Source: Acidobacteriota bacterium (GTDB taxonomy: Bacteria > Acidobacteriota > Terriglobia > Bryobacterales > Bryobacteraceae). Taken from it: a stretch of 64,000 nt of DNA. The stretch lies in NCBI GenBank assembly GCA_014584705.1, contig JACTMJ010000018.1, positions 1-64,000 on the forward strand, in the 5' to 3' direction. Positions 54,963 to 63,245 of this stretch are shown here, piece by piece. The notes beneath the pieces were generated by a model. It did not search any database and was not told where the DNA came from. It saw only the letters and a program-made list of their open reading frames with translations. Made by a program: the position numbers and the translations under genes. Positions within the stretch are counted from its first letter, which is position 1. The number at the start of each line of letters is the position of its first letter.

Positions 54963-56702
54963 CTAGATGCCTTCGCCATCGCCGGATTGCTCGTCGGCGG
55001 GCACCACGCGGTGTGCGGCCAGCAAGTCAATGGCCTTCCGCGTGGCTGCTTCGAGCGTCCCACGAAGCGTTACGGTGAGCAGCGGATAATCCCCCCAGAG
55101 GCGCGCCTCCGTGGAAGCGCCTTCGGGCGGAGGCCCGGCCAGCACCACCAGATTGGCGCCGTCGAGCGCGGCCTTCAGCCAGGCGGGCGGGGTGCGGAGA
55201 TCAAGCGTTTCCCCTTCCACCAGCAACGATTGCCAGCCCCGGTCAAAGAACGCGCGGTCAAGCGATTCCGCAAGAGTGAGGTCTTCGGCCAGCAGCACCG
55301 CGCCCCGATGGCTATGCCGGTGCTGGCGTTCGAGCGGGGTGACTCGCGACACCTGGAAGGCCAGCGCAGTCTGACGCTTGCGCCGTTCCGCCGCCTTATC
55401 CTGGCGCGTGTGGGAAACCATCCCGGCTGCCACGGTGTTGTTGCTGATGGGGTCCACCAGCACCACGGCGCCCATGGCATGGATTTCGCGGTAAGGGTCA
55501 ATGTAGAGCGGAGAGGCGGTTTCAATCGCTACGCGAGCGATCTCATTCATCGAGAGGCTGCCGGCGGAGATTTCGCCGTAAGTTTCGATATCGATGCGAT
55601 GGTGAATCTGCCCGACACGCGCGCTCACTTCCCGGGAGCCATGCCGCAGGAGATACGTTCTCTCCGCGTGCAACGGTTCGGGGCTCATCCACACGAGCGT
55701 GGCTTCAAGGTGGCGGCTGACCGACGGCGGCGCTTCCGACGTCTTAATCAGGATGTCGCCGCGGCTGAGATCAATCTCGCGATCGAGCTTCAGCGTCACC
55801 GACATCGGCGCAAAAGCCTCTTCCAGGTCTCCGTCGAAGGTGACGATGCGATCCACCACGGCTTCCTGGCCGGATGGCAGCGCCAGCAGCGAGTCCCCAG
55901 GCCTTACCGTGCCCGAGGCCACCTGGCCCGCGAAGCCGCGGAAATCGAGGTCCGGCCGAACCACATACTGCACGGGGAAGCGGAATGCCTTTGTGGGGGT
56001 GTACCGGGCAATCTCGACGTTCTCCAGCAACTCAAGCAGGCTAGGGCCCACGTACCAGGGGGTATTGGCGGAACGCGCGACGATGTTGTCGCCTTCGAGC
56101 GCGCTCACCGGGATATAGTGCAGCGTCGCACCGGGCAGATGATGCGCGAGCGCTTCGAGATCCCGGCGAATCTCCTGAAACCGCGCGGCGGAATAGTCCA
56201 CCAGATCCATCTTGTTGACGGTTACCACCAGGTGTTCAATGCCCAGTAGCCAGGAGATATAGGCATGACGCCGGGTTTGGGCCAGCACGCCGTGGCGGGC
56301 GTCCACCAGAATGATGGCGAGATCGGCGGTACTGGCGCCCGTGGCCATGTTGCGCGTGTATTGCTCATGGCCGGGAGTGTCGGCAATGATGAACTTCCGG
56401 CGGGGCGTGGCGAAATAACGGTAGGCGACATCGATCGTGATGCCCTGTTCCCGCTCGGCCTTCAGGCCGTCGGTGAGCAGGGAGAAATCGAAGTTGCCGG
56501 TGGAGCGGTTTACCTTGCTCTTCTTGACGGCTTCGATCTGGTCTTCGTACGCGCCGTTTGTATCGTGAAGCAGCCGCCCGATGAGCGTGCTCTTGCCATC
56601 GTCCACGCTGCCCGCGGTGGTAAAGCGCAGCAGATCCTTTTCGCCTTCCCCGGCCAGAAAATGGCTGACCGGGAGCAGCGCGGGTTGTTCCAGTGTCGAC
56701 AT
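54963..56702 (-). CDS. cysN: sulfate adenylyltransferase GTPase subunit CysN with a non-functional APS-kinase-like tail
   Basis: CysN hydrolyses GTP to drive APS synthesis by CysD. The G domain has GSVDDGKST, DTPGHEQY and NKMDL, followed by two beta-barrel domains to about residue 435. The remaining 140 residues start like CysC in CysNC fusions (VSRVTPLERQ...HRGAVLL) and continue LAESLDRAFFDRGWQSLLVEG, as in APS kinase. The stretch that should hold GLSGAGKST between these two parts is missing, so ATP cannot be bound in the normal way. Its start overlaps the cysD stop by one base. Confidence 0.93.
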   Translation of the reverse strand: MSTLEQPALLPVSHFLAGEGEKDLLRFTTAGSVDDGKSTLIGRLLHDTNGAYEDQIEAVKKSKVNRSTGNFDFSLLTDGLKAEREQGITIDVAYRYFATPRRKFIIADTPGHEQYTRNMATGASTADLAIILVDARHGVLAQTRRHAYISWLLGIEHLVVTVNKMDLVDYSAARFQEIRRDLEALAHHLPGATLHYIPVSALEGDNIVARSANTPWYVGPSLLELLENVEIARYTPTKAFRFPVQYVVRPDLDFRGFAGQVASGTVRPGDSLLALPSGQEAVVDRIVTFDGDLEEAFAPMSVTLKLDREIDLSRGDILIKTSEAPPSVSRHLEATLVWMSPEPLHAERTYLLRHGSREVSARVGQIHHRIDIETYGEISAGSLSMNEIARVAIETASPLYIDPYREIHAMGAVVLVDPISNNTVAAGMVSHTRQDKAAERRKRQTALAFQVSRVTPLERQHRHSHRGAVLLAEDLTLAESLDRAFFDRGWQSLLVEGETLDLRTPPAWLKAALDGANLVVLAGPPPEGASTEARLWGDYPLLTVTLRGTLEAATRKAIDLLAAHRVVPADEQSGDGEGI

Positions 56703-57667
56703 TAGAAATACCCCTCGCGCTTCTTCATTTCCATGGAGCCGTCCTGGTCGTAGTCGATCACGCGGTTCTCCCGTTCGGAGCGCCGGAAACCGAAAAGTTC
56801 ATCGATGATCTTGGGCAAGGTGTCCGCTTCGCTGCGCACCGCGCCGCTGCATGGCGTGCAGCCGAGAGAGCGCATGCGGCAGCGTACGAGTTGCGGCTTT
56901 TCGTTCGGCAACAGCTTGACGTTGCTCTGATACGGGATGAGCGTTTCCCCGCGCACTAGCACCTCGCGCTCCTTGGCGAAGTAGAGCGGTACGATCGAGA
57001 TGTTCTCGGAGGCGATGTACTGCCAGACGTCCATCTCCGTCCAATTGGAAAGCGGAAACACGCGGATGCTCTCGCCTTTATCTACCCGGCCGTTATAGAC
57101 GTTCCAGAGTTCGGGCCGCTGGTTCTTGGGGTCCCACTGTCCATGGGTATCGCGGAAGCTGAATACGCGCTCCTTGGCACGGGAGCGCTCTTCGTCCCGG
57201 CGTGCGCCCCCAAGCGCCGCGTCGTAGCCGCCCTCCCGCAAACCGTCGACAAGAGCGCGCGTACGCAACAGGCCGCAGCACTTTGACGTGCCCAGGTCAT
57301 AGGGGTTCGCACCGTCCTTGATTGCTTTCCAGTTCGTGTAAACGCGCAGGTCCGCGCCGATCTCCGCCGTGAAGCGGTCACGGAATTCGATCATTTCCGG
57401 ATATTCGTAGGTGGTGTCGATATGCAGCAGGGGGAAGGGCAGCCTGCCGGGGAAGAACGCCTTCCGCGCCAGATGGAGCATCACGGAAGAATCCTTGCCG
57501 ATCGAATAGAGCATCACCGGTTTTTCGAATTGCGCGGCCACTTCCCTGAGGATGTGGATGCTCTCGGCTTCAAGAGCGCGGAGGTGGCTCAGCCGGTAAC
57601 GGCTCGTGGATTCCGGGGGAGTGGCGACGGGGCTGCCGGACGCGGGATTGAGTGTGGCTGCGGACAT
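56702..57667 (-). CDS. cysD: sulfate adenylyltransferase subunit CysD
   Basis: CysD makes APS from ATP and sulfate. The PP-loop is [11 protein letters not shown]. Other motifs are [46 protein letters not shown] and [12 protein letters not shown]. It heads the five-gene unit. I chose the ATG at 57667; a TTG at 57679 is closer to the AGAGG at 57682-57686 and is the alternative. Confidence 0.96.
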   Translation of the reverse strand: MSAATLNPASGSPVATPPESTSRYRLSHLRALEAESIHILREVAAQFEKPVMLYSIGKDSSVMLHLARKAFFPGRLPFPLLHIDTTYEYPEMIEFRDRFTAEIGADLRVYTNWKAIKDGANPYDLGTSKCCGLLRTRALVDGLREGGYDAALGGARRDEERSRAKERVFSFRDTHGQWDPKNQRPELWNVYNGRVDKGESIRVFPLSNWTEMDVWQYIASENISIVPLYFAKEREVLVRGETLIPYQSNVKLLPNEKPQLVRCRMRSLGCTPCSGAVRSEADTLPKIIDELFGFRRSERENRVIDYDQDGSMEMKKREGYF

Positions 57668-57679
57668 GCGGTGGTTCAA

Positions 57680-58086
57680 ATGCCTCTATCTTGATCGACA
57701 TTATTGACTTTACACCGAATCGTACTCGGACTGCAATCTTTGCGCGCCTTGAGAGGTGGTTTTGCGCCCAGGCCTCGGGCGCAGCCGCCGGGCCGGATTC
57801 GCTTTCTTTCGCGACGGAGCGATTCTCGGCAGGCCCCTCCCACGGCCCGGACGCTCTTCCAGGGGATGTCCCCATTTCACGCGGACTTATACCGTGGCGG
57901 CAATTAGCGGCCCAGGGCAAGCAAGCATTTTCGATGATATAATAAAGAGATGTCGCTGGGATCGTGGTACAGTGGCGAAACTTTTTATAGTTTCTCCATT
58001 CGTATGCGAATATGGCTGGCGATTCCGATAATTCAATATGCTTGCCTAATGCAAGTTACGTATTCAAGGGGTTAATGGAGATTCAC
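57680..58086. other. divergent regulatory region with hairpins
   Basis: There is no gene. A perfect hairpin (GCGCCC 57764-57769, GGGCGC 57777-57782) lies in the cysD leader. On the plus side three hairpins lie in a row in the leader of the gene at 58087: GAAACT-TTTTAT-AGTTTC (57977-57994), ATTCG-TATG-CGAAT (57998-58011) and CTTGC-CTAAT-GCAAG (58041-58055). TATAAT at 57938-57943 is a possible -10 for that transcript, with no clear -35. Confidence 0.5.
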
Positions 58087-58806
58087 ATGAAGAAAGTGTT
58101 CCTTGGGTTACTCGCGGCGGCGATGCTGCTGCCGCTCTCCGCGGCGGCGGCCACAGACATTGTCGCTTTCCCCGCGGAACTTTCGGTGTCGTTCGACGCC
58201 ATCCCGGGCAGAGTGGTACTTGCCGGAAATCAGGTGCTGTTTTGGAGCGAATCGCCGACCTATCCTTCGGTCTATTTCGAGAAGACCAATGTACATCGGG
58301 CCACGATTACAAACGGAGTGCTGAGCGTCGAGCTGACGGAGCCCACCCAAGTCCAGACGGGCACCGCCAAACGCTTCGACTTCCGGTTGACCGGTACGAG
58401 CGATACCGCGTTGATTGACCGCTGGTTTTCGCAATCCGCTGGCGCGCCGACGGTCGCTTCCGCCGCCGCCGCCGCTGGATCTCCCGCCGCCGCCGCAGCC
58501 GCTGCCGGGGAGACGTTCACGTTCAATGCGGAGCACACGCGCCGCTTTGGCGGCAACCGGAACGGCAAGCTGGTATTCAATCAGCAAGGGGTTTCGTGGG
58601 AATCGCTCGACGATGCCACCCAGAGCCGTACCTGGCCCTATAAGTCGATTCGCCGCTTCGATCGCAGCAATCCTTACAAGCTCGATATCGACACTTTCTC
58701 CGATGGAAAGTATTCCTTCAAGCTGACTACGAAGCCGATCGGCAACGAAGAGTATACGAAGATCACGGACTATTTGGCCGCGGCCCGCACGGCAGCGCGT
58801 CAATAG
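58087..58806 (+). CDS. exported protein of unknown function
   Basis: A signal peptide (VFLGLLAAAMLLPLSAAAA) is followed by a beta-rich domain (about 25-115) and, after an Ala-rich linker (SAAAAAGSPAAAAAAAG), a second domain with FNAEHTRRFGGNRNGKLVFN and YKSIRRFDRSNPYKLDIDTF. The second domain resembles small PH-like or short-peptide-binding folds, but I do not assign it. GGAG lies 6 bases before the ATG at 58087. The frame is open upstream to 58012 through the hairpin leader. Confidence 0.7.
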   Translation: MKKVFLGLLAAAMLLPLSAAAATDIVAFPAELSVSFDAIPGRVVLAGNQVLFWSESPTYPSVYFEKTNVHRATITNGVLSVELTEPTQVQTGTAKRFDFRLTGTSDTALIDRWFSQSAGAPTVASAAAAAGSPAAAAAAAGETFTFNAEHTRRFGGNRNGKLVFNQQGVSWESLDDATQSRTWPYKSIRRFDRSNPYKLDIDTFSDGKYSFKLTTKPIGNEEYTKITDYLAAARTAARQ

Positions 58807-58839
58807 CGCATTTCCAGGAAGATCCACCCCGGTAACCTT

Positions 58840-58873
58840 CGCCGGGCTGAGACGACGGCGTCCCAGCCCGGCG
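58840..58873 (+). terminator. strong hairpin after the exported-protein gene
   Basis: CGCCGGGCTG (58840-58849) pairs perfectly with CAGCCCGGCG (58864-58873) over a 14-base loop, 34 bases after the stop. No T-run follows, so it may stabilise the 3' end or need Rho. Confidence 0.5.
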
Positions 58874-59081
58874 ATTGTCGTCCGGGGGCAGTGCCCGTTC
58901 GCCCGAGGCCCTCCAGATGGACCGGCCACGGAGCCGAATAAAACCGTCTCGCTGCGCCCGGTTGCTTGTGCCGGGCAATGCATGCGCAAAAAATACGGCC
59001 AATTCTGTAACATTTGTAACGATACAATCCGATTGGATAACTTGTGAGAGTGCCCGTTTCCGTCGCGCCGGCCCCTGTGTG

Positions 59082-59183
59082 TGGAATTACTGAACAATTC
59101 CGAACCGGAGGGTGCGATTCCCTCGCTGGTACAAAGCGAGGGGCCAATCCCCAGGCCGGGAGCAATTTGCCAATTCTGAATTG
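59082..59183 (+). other. ladder of mutually exclusive hairpins
   Basis: Successive helices overlap: GGAATT/AATTCC (59083-59101); GAGGG/CCCTC with loop TGCGATT (59108-59124); CCCTCGC/GCGAGGG (59120-59142); GGGG/CCCC (59140-59152); CAATT/AATTG (59171-59183). The second and third cannot form together, nor can the third and fourth. It lies in the 516-base gap before the FecR gene, but the best promoter for that gene is downstream of it. The GGGTGCGATTCCC and GCCGGGAG parts loosely recall pieces of a cobalamin riboswitch, but the full class pattern is not met. Confidence 0.4.
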
Positions 59184-59201
59184 TTTATTCCCTGCTATAA
59201 T
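59174..59201 (+). promoter_or_regulatory. likely promoter of the FecR-domain gene
   Basis: TTCTGA (59174-59179) and a perfect TATAAT (59196-59201) are 16 bases apart, 121 bases before the GTG start. Confidence 0.5.
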
Positions 59202-59322
59202 CGAGCCAACTCAGTTGTTTAGGCGGGTATATGCACCCCCGCTGCGCTGATGCCGCCATCATTCGGTGGCCGCGGAAGCGCGCGGAGCGTTTCCGCTTAA
59301 ATGGTGCTGGAGGATTGAACGC

Positions 59323-60201
59323 GTGCGCTTAGGCCGTACACAACCCGGGTGTGGTGGAAAGGATGCAGGCAACCGCCTGCGGCTCGCTCTGCTGCTTGCT
59401 CTGGTTTCCTCGCTTGCCGTTGCGCAGTCCTTCCCAGGCCTACCCGCCGCCTCCTCAAGAGCGGAGTCCGCGAAGGTAGTTTCCTCAACCGGCCGCGTCT
59501 CGGTAGCCAGGTCCGGCGAACTCTGGGTTTTGAACCCGGGCGATTTCGTCAAGCCCTCCCAGGAGATCGTTACGGGCGTCGACGGCTATGCGGAATTTGA
59601 ACTCTCCGATGGCAGCCGCTTTGAAGTATTTCCGAATTCCCACGTGCTCTTCCGCAGCAATAGGGGGAACTGGTTCGATGTGCTGGATATCTGGGTGGGC
59701 CGTCTGAAGGTCCACATTGAGAAGGTGATGGGCAAACCGAACCCGAACCGGATTCACACGCCCACAGCCGTTATCTCCGTGCGGGGGACGACGTTTCTGG
59801 TGGAAGTGGACGAAGATTCTGAATCAACCACCGTTTCTGTCGTTGAGGGCGAGGTGCTTGTGGAACATCGCCTTTTGCCCAACGGGAAGCAACGCATTCT
59901 CGGACCCGGCGATGAATTGCGCGTCGATAAAGACGAGCCGATTGCCCGCGCCAGGATCGACAAGGGCGGCGTGCTGCGGGCAAGCTTCCGTGCTCTCTCC
60001 GAAGCGCTGTACACCATTGCCGTGCGCACCAGCCAGAGCGGCAGTGGCGGCGCCAGCCCCGTTCCCGGCGGTGGCGGCTCTCCGTTGCCCGGCGACAAGG
60101 ATCCACCCGCGCCTCCGCCCCCGCCCTCTTCCGGTGGCGGCGGAACCGTGCCAAATACGGGCGGCGCCCCGTCTCCGCCTCCGCCCCCGCCCGGAATCTG
60201 A
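59323..60201 (+). CDS. exported FecR-domain protein with Pro-rich tail
   Basis: A signal segment (LALLLALVSSLAVAQ) is followed by a FecR/LysM-like sheet domain (about 50-190). Motifs are FVKPSQEIVTGVDGYAEFEL, PTAVISVRGTTF and VEGEVLV, the core seen in periplasmic FecR proteins and in related envelope proteins. The C-terminal 75 residues are low-complexity Gly/Pro (PPAPPPPPSS, GGGG). There is no sigma-factor gene or TonB receptor next to it, so it is probably not a classical iron-signalling FecR. GGAGG lies 9-10 bases before a GTG at 59323; the frame is open to 59266. The next gene follows after 59 bases. Confidence 0.82.
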   Translation: MRLGRTQPGCGGKDAGNRLRLALLLALVSSLAVAQSFPGLPAASSRAESAKVVSSTGRVSVARSGELWVLNPGDFVKPSQEIVTGVDGYAEFELSDGSRFEVFPNSHVLFRSNRGNWFDVLDIWVGRLKVHIEKVMGKPNPNRIHTPTAVISVRGTTFLVEVDEDSESTTVSVVEGEVLVEHRLLPNGKQRILGPGDELRVDKDEPIARARIDKGGVLRASFRALSEALYTIAVRTSQSGSGGASPVPGGGGSPLPGDKDPPAPPPPPSSGGGGTVPNTGGAPSPPPPPPGI

Positions 60202-60260
60202 CCGTAGACAGCTTTCCGACGCCTGTGCGCCCGCCATTCCATGCGAGACTGTTAGGCGTG

Positions 60261-60848
60261 ATGGCAGTTCTCCGTTGGTCCCTTCTTTCCCACTTTCGCT
60301 CGTGTGCTCTCTTGCTGGCATTCGCGTCGCTGTGTCTCGCTCAATCCGCCCCGCCCGGCGGCAACACGAGCGGCGTTGGCGCGGAGTGGAACACGAGGGA
60401 GAGCATCCTCGAAATGTCCAAGCGCATTGCCGAGGTGAAGCCTATCCTGGATCAGCTCCGCCCCAAGGAATGGGTTAACAAGGGCGCTCCGGAGGCGTAC
60501 GCGCAGCAGTTGGAATCCACGTTTGTCGAACTGCGGGGCGTCGAATGGGCGCTGAACAACCTCTCCGGCAAACCGGAGAAGCTGAGTTTCGCGCTCGATG
60601 CGTATTTCCGGGTGCAATCGTTCCGCATGAAGGTGAGTTCCATGTCGGAAGCGGTGCGGAACTACCAGAATCCCGCCGTCGCCGAATTGATCGACGCCTA
60701 CCTCACCGATAGCTCCGCCAGCCAGATTCAACTGAAGGGTTACCTTACGGAACTGGCCAGCCTCAAAGAGGCGGAACTCGACGTGATGTCCCAGGAGGCG
60801 CAACGCTGCCGCGTACAACAGATTCAGCGCGGAAACCGCCGAAATTAG
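60261..60848 (+). CDS. exported helical protein of unknown function
   Basis: A signal peptide (CALLLAFASLCLAQ) precedes a helical domain of about 150 residues with MSKRIAEVKPILDQLRPKEW, VELRGVEWALNNLS and EAVRNYQNPAVAELIDAYL. Similar proteins are known to me only as hypothetical exported proteins of acidobacteria. It probably shares a transcript with the FecR-domain gene. Confidence 0.7.
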   Translation: MAVLRWSLLSHFRSCALLLAFASLCLAQSAPPGGNTSGVGAEWNTRESILEMSKRIAEVKPILDQLRPKEWVNKGAPEAYAQQLESTFVELRGVEWALNNLSGKPEKLSFALDAYFRVQSFRMKVSSMSEAVRNYQNPAVAELIDAYLTDSSASQIQLKGYLTELASLKEAELDVMSQEAQRCRVQQIQRGNRRN

Positions 60849-60863
60849 CGGCGCACGCGGCCG

Positions 60864-62246
60864 CTATAGGTCAATCGAATATCCTTTCCGATATTCGTAA
60901 TGCAGATATTTATTTGCTTCTTCGCTATTCGTGAAGCGCTCCGTCTTTGCGTCAAACTGGAGATGCGTGCGTGTTTTATGGGCGATATTGCCGATCAGAG
61001 GGCCCACATTGCTGAGATGCCCTTCGAGCGCGGGGCAGTTCGTTTCTTTCCGGCTTTTCAGGCAATCGAGAAAATTGCGGGTGTGGAACGCCGTGCTGGC
61101 GCTCCCCTTGCCTTGCTTCGCCGCCATGGCCGGCTTGAACGATCCGCGAAACTCGCTTTCGTCGCGATCGAGCGGGCTGCGTGGCTTGGGTGCGATGGAG
61201 TGATTCCGCTCGGGCACAATCTCCCAGTTGGCATTCTGCATGTAGAGCGTTCCCAGCGTTCCCCGGAATTCCAGTTCCATATTCCTGATGTTTCCGGGCG
61301 CTCCGTTGCCGTTGTATTGCTCGTAAGAATTGAGCGACGGGGCGCCCGTGGCCGGATTGTCGTACTCCCACAGCACCACCAGCGTGTCCGGAATCTGGCG
61401 ATTGTCGTTTACCACATATTTGCCCCCCAGCGCCGTCACGGAGCGCGGTACGCCGAGCTGCATCAGCATCCGCATCGTGTCGTTGTAATGCACGCCGAAG
61501 TTGGTAAGTTGTCCGCCGGAGAAGTCATAGAACCAGCGGAAATTGTAGAACGTCTTGTTGACGTTGTAGGGCTGCGCGGGCGCCGGCCCCAGCCAGGCAT
61601 CCCAGAGTTCTTTGCTCGGCGGGGCGCTGTCGGCGGGGTTGCCGATGCCCACCGGCCAATCATTGCGCAGGTGGAACGATCTTGCCGCGGAAATCTTTCC
61701 AATCTCGCCCGCTTTCAGCATCTCGGCCAGTTTGCGAATTTCAGGAGCGCTCCGCCGGTGCAAGCCCACCTGCGTCACGGGCTTATACTTCGCCGCCGCC
61801 TCCACCATGCGGCGGCCCTCGAAGATCGTCAGAGAAAACGGCTTCTCGCAATAAATATCCTTGCCCGCCTTGCATGCAGCCACGAACATGACGGCATGCC
61901 ACTGGTCCGGCGTGCAGATCGCCACCGCGTCGACGTTCTTATCCTCCAGCAGTTTCCGGTAGTCGTGGTAACGCTTGGCAGCCCCCCGGCTGGCGGATTT
62001 CTTCGCCGCGAGATCCATGTAGTCGTCGCGCAAGTCGCAAATCGCCACCGTGGCGTTATCGCCATGTTCCAAAAAAGCGTCATGCACCTGATCTCCGCGG
62101 TTTCCAAGGCCGATATAGCCCATGGCCACCCGGTCGTTCGCACCCAGGATACGGCCATAGCTTAGGGCGGATGCGGCGATCGCGGCCTTGCCAAAACGAC
62201 GTCGGCTGAAATGGGGAGAGTTGGAGGAAGCGGTGGCTTGCGTCAT
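60864..62246 (-). CDS. Tat-exported Gfo/Idh/MocA-family oxidoreductase
   Basis: The 460-residue protein has a twin-arginine signal (SRRRFGKAAIAASALSYG) and the NAD(P)-binding fold VAMGYIGLGNRGDQVHD followed by CEKPFSLT, the EKP motif of the family. The C-terminal domain includes GGQLTNFGVHYND with the likely catalytic His. Exported members act on sugars in the periplasm of planctomycetes and acidobacteria, with cofactor folded in before export. The substrate is unknown. Confidence 0.93.
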   Translation of the reverse strand: MTQATASSNSPHFSRRRFGKAAIAASALSYGRILGANDRVAMGYIGLGNRGDQVHDAFLEHGDNATVAICDLRDDYMDLAAKKSASRGAAKRYHDYRKLLEDKNVDAVAICTPDQWHAVMFVAACKAGKDIYCEKPFSLTIFEGRRMVEAAAKYKPVTQVGLHRRSAPEIRKLAEMLKAGEIGKISAARSFHLRNDWPVGIGNPADSAPPSKELWDAWLGPAPAQPYNVNKTFYNFRWFYDFSGGQLTNFGVHYNDTMRMLMQLGVPRSVTALGGKYVVNDNRQIPDTLVVLWEYDNPATGAPSLNSYEQYNGNGAPGNIRNMELEFRGTLGTLYMQNANWEIVPERNHSIAPKPRSPLDRDESEFRGSFKPAMAAKQGKGSASTAFHTRNFLDCLKSRKETNCPALEGHLSNVGPLIGNIAHKTRTHLQFDAKTERFTNSEEANKYLHYEYRKGYSIDL

Positions 62247-62333
62247 GGCGATGAATCCTTGCCCTGATCGGTCAACCGCGATTCTATCGCACGGGGCCGT
62301 TCTCGTCTTGGCTTTCCCGGGGGCGGCCCACTC

Positions 62334-63245
62334 TTAACCGCGCTGAGTGATCGCGACGCCTAGCAGGGCGATACAGCCTCCCGCGATCAGCGCGGAGTTG
62401 ATCGTCTCGCCCAGCAGGGGCACCGCCATCAGCGTCGCCAGCACGGGCTGCAGATACGAGAACACAGCCACGCGGGAGGCGGCGACATAGTTGAGCGCGT
62501 GAAAATATCCCAGGTAGCAGAGCACCGACGGGAACACCGCCATGTACGCGATCGCCAGCCAAGCGCGCGTGGAGAGCGCACCCAGGTCAAGCGTGCCCCC
62601 CGCCCAGAAGATCAGCGGCAGCATGACAATGGCCCCGGCGAAATACGCGAAGGCGTTGATCGTGATGCTGTTGTGCCGCTTCGTGATCTGCTTGCCAAAC
62701 ACGGTAAACGCCGCGAAGGCCAAGCTCCCGCACATCGCAAACAGGTCTCCGAGCCAGTGTGCGCCGCTCGACTTTTCCGGTGTCAGTTGGATGAGCACCA
62801 CGCCGCTCAGTGCCACCAGCATTCCCAGAATCTTCCGCCCGGTCAGGCGCTCCTGCTTCATCAGGCGCGCCAGCAGCAGCACGGAAATCGGTGTTGTGCT
62901 GATAATCAAGGATCCGTGCGCAACGCTCGTATGTTCCATCGCCAGGGTAAAGAAAAGCTGGTTCAGCGTCACTCCACCCACGCCGAGCGCCACCAGGGTC
63001 CAGAAATCCGCCCGCAGGGAGCGTTTCTCCGCCGCGCTTCTTCCCGCGGAGGTAAAAATGGGCACCATCAGAAGGCCCGCCGCCAGGGTACGGAAGCCCA
63101 TGGCAAGCACCGCCGGCATCTCCTCCACCGCGTATTTCACGGCGATGAAATTCGCGGACCACATCACCGTGATGCCGAACACCATCAGGTAGATGGGCCA
63201 GTGGCTCTGGCGTACGGGAACCGCCTGGCTCATCGCGGCGCTCAT
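62334..63245 (-). CDS. EamA/DMT-family transporter
   Basis: The 303-residue protein has ten predicted membrane helices in two EamA repeats ([18 protein letters not shown] and [17 protein letters not shown]...[14 protein letters not shown]). DMT members export amino acids or other small metabolites. Its ATG overlaps the stop of the upstream enzyme gene by 4 bases, so transport of that enzyme's substrate or product is likely. Confidence 0.92.
   Translation of the reverse strand: MSAAMSQAVPVRQSHWPIYLMVFGITVMWSANFIAVKYAVEEMPAVLAMGFRTLAAGLLMVPIFTSAGRSAAEKRSLRADFWTLVALGVGGVTLNQLFFTLAMEHTSVAHGSLIISTTPISVLLLARLMKQERLTGRKILGMLVALSGVVLIQLTPEKSSGAHWLGDLFAMCGSLAFAAFTVFGKQITKRHNSITINAFAYFAGAIVMLPLIFWAGGTLDLGALSTRAWLAIAYMAVFPSVLCYLGYFHALNYVAASRVAVFSYLQPVLATLMAVPLLGETINSALIAGGCIALLGVAITQRG

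Noticed and set aside
58840-58873. TPP riboswitch hinted by GGGCTGAGA
   Set aside because: Only this short string matches; the ACCC...GAACCTGATCTGG half is missing and the bases form a simple hairpin.
59108-59135. tRNA 3' half
   Set aside because: GAGGG-TGCGATT-CCCTC looks like a T arm, but no matching acceptor, D or anticodon arm lies upstream.
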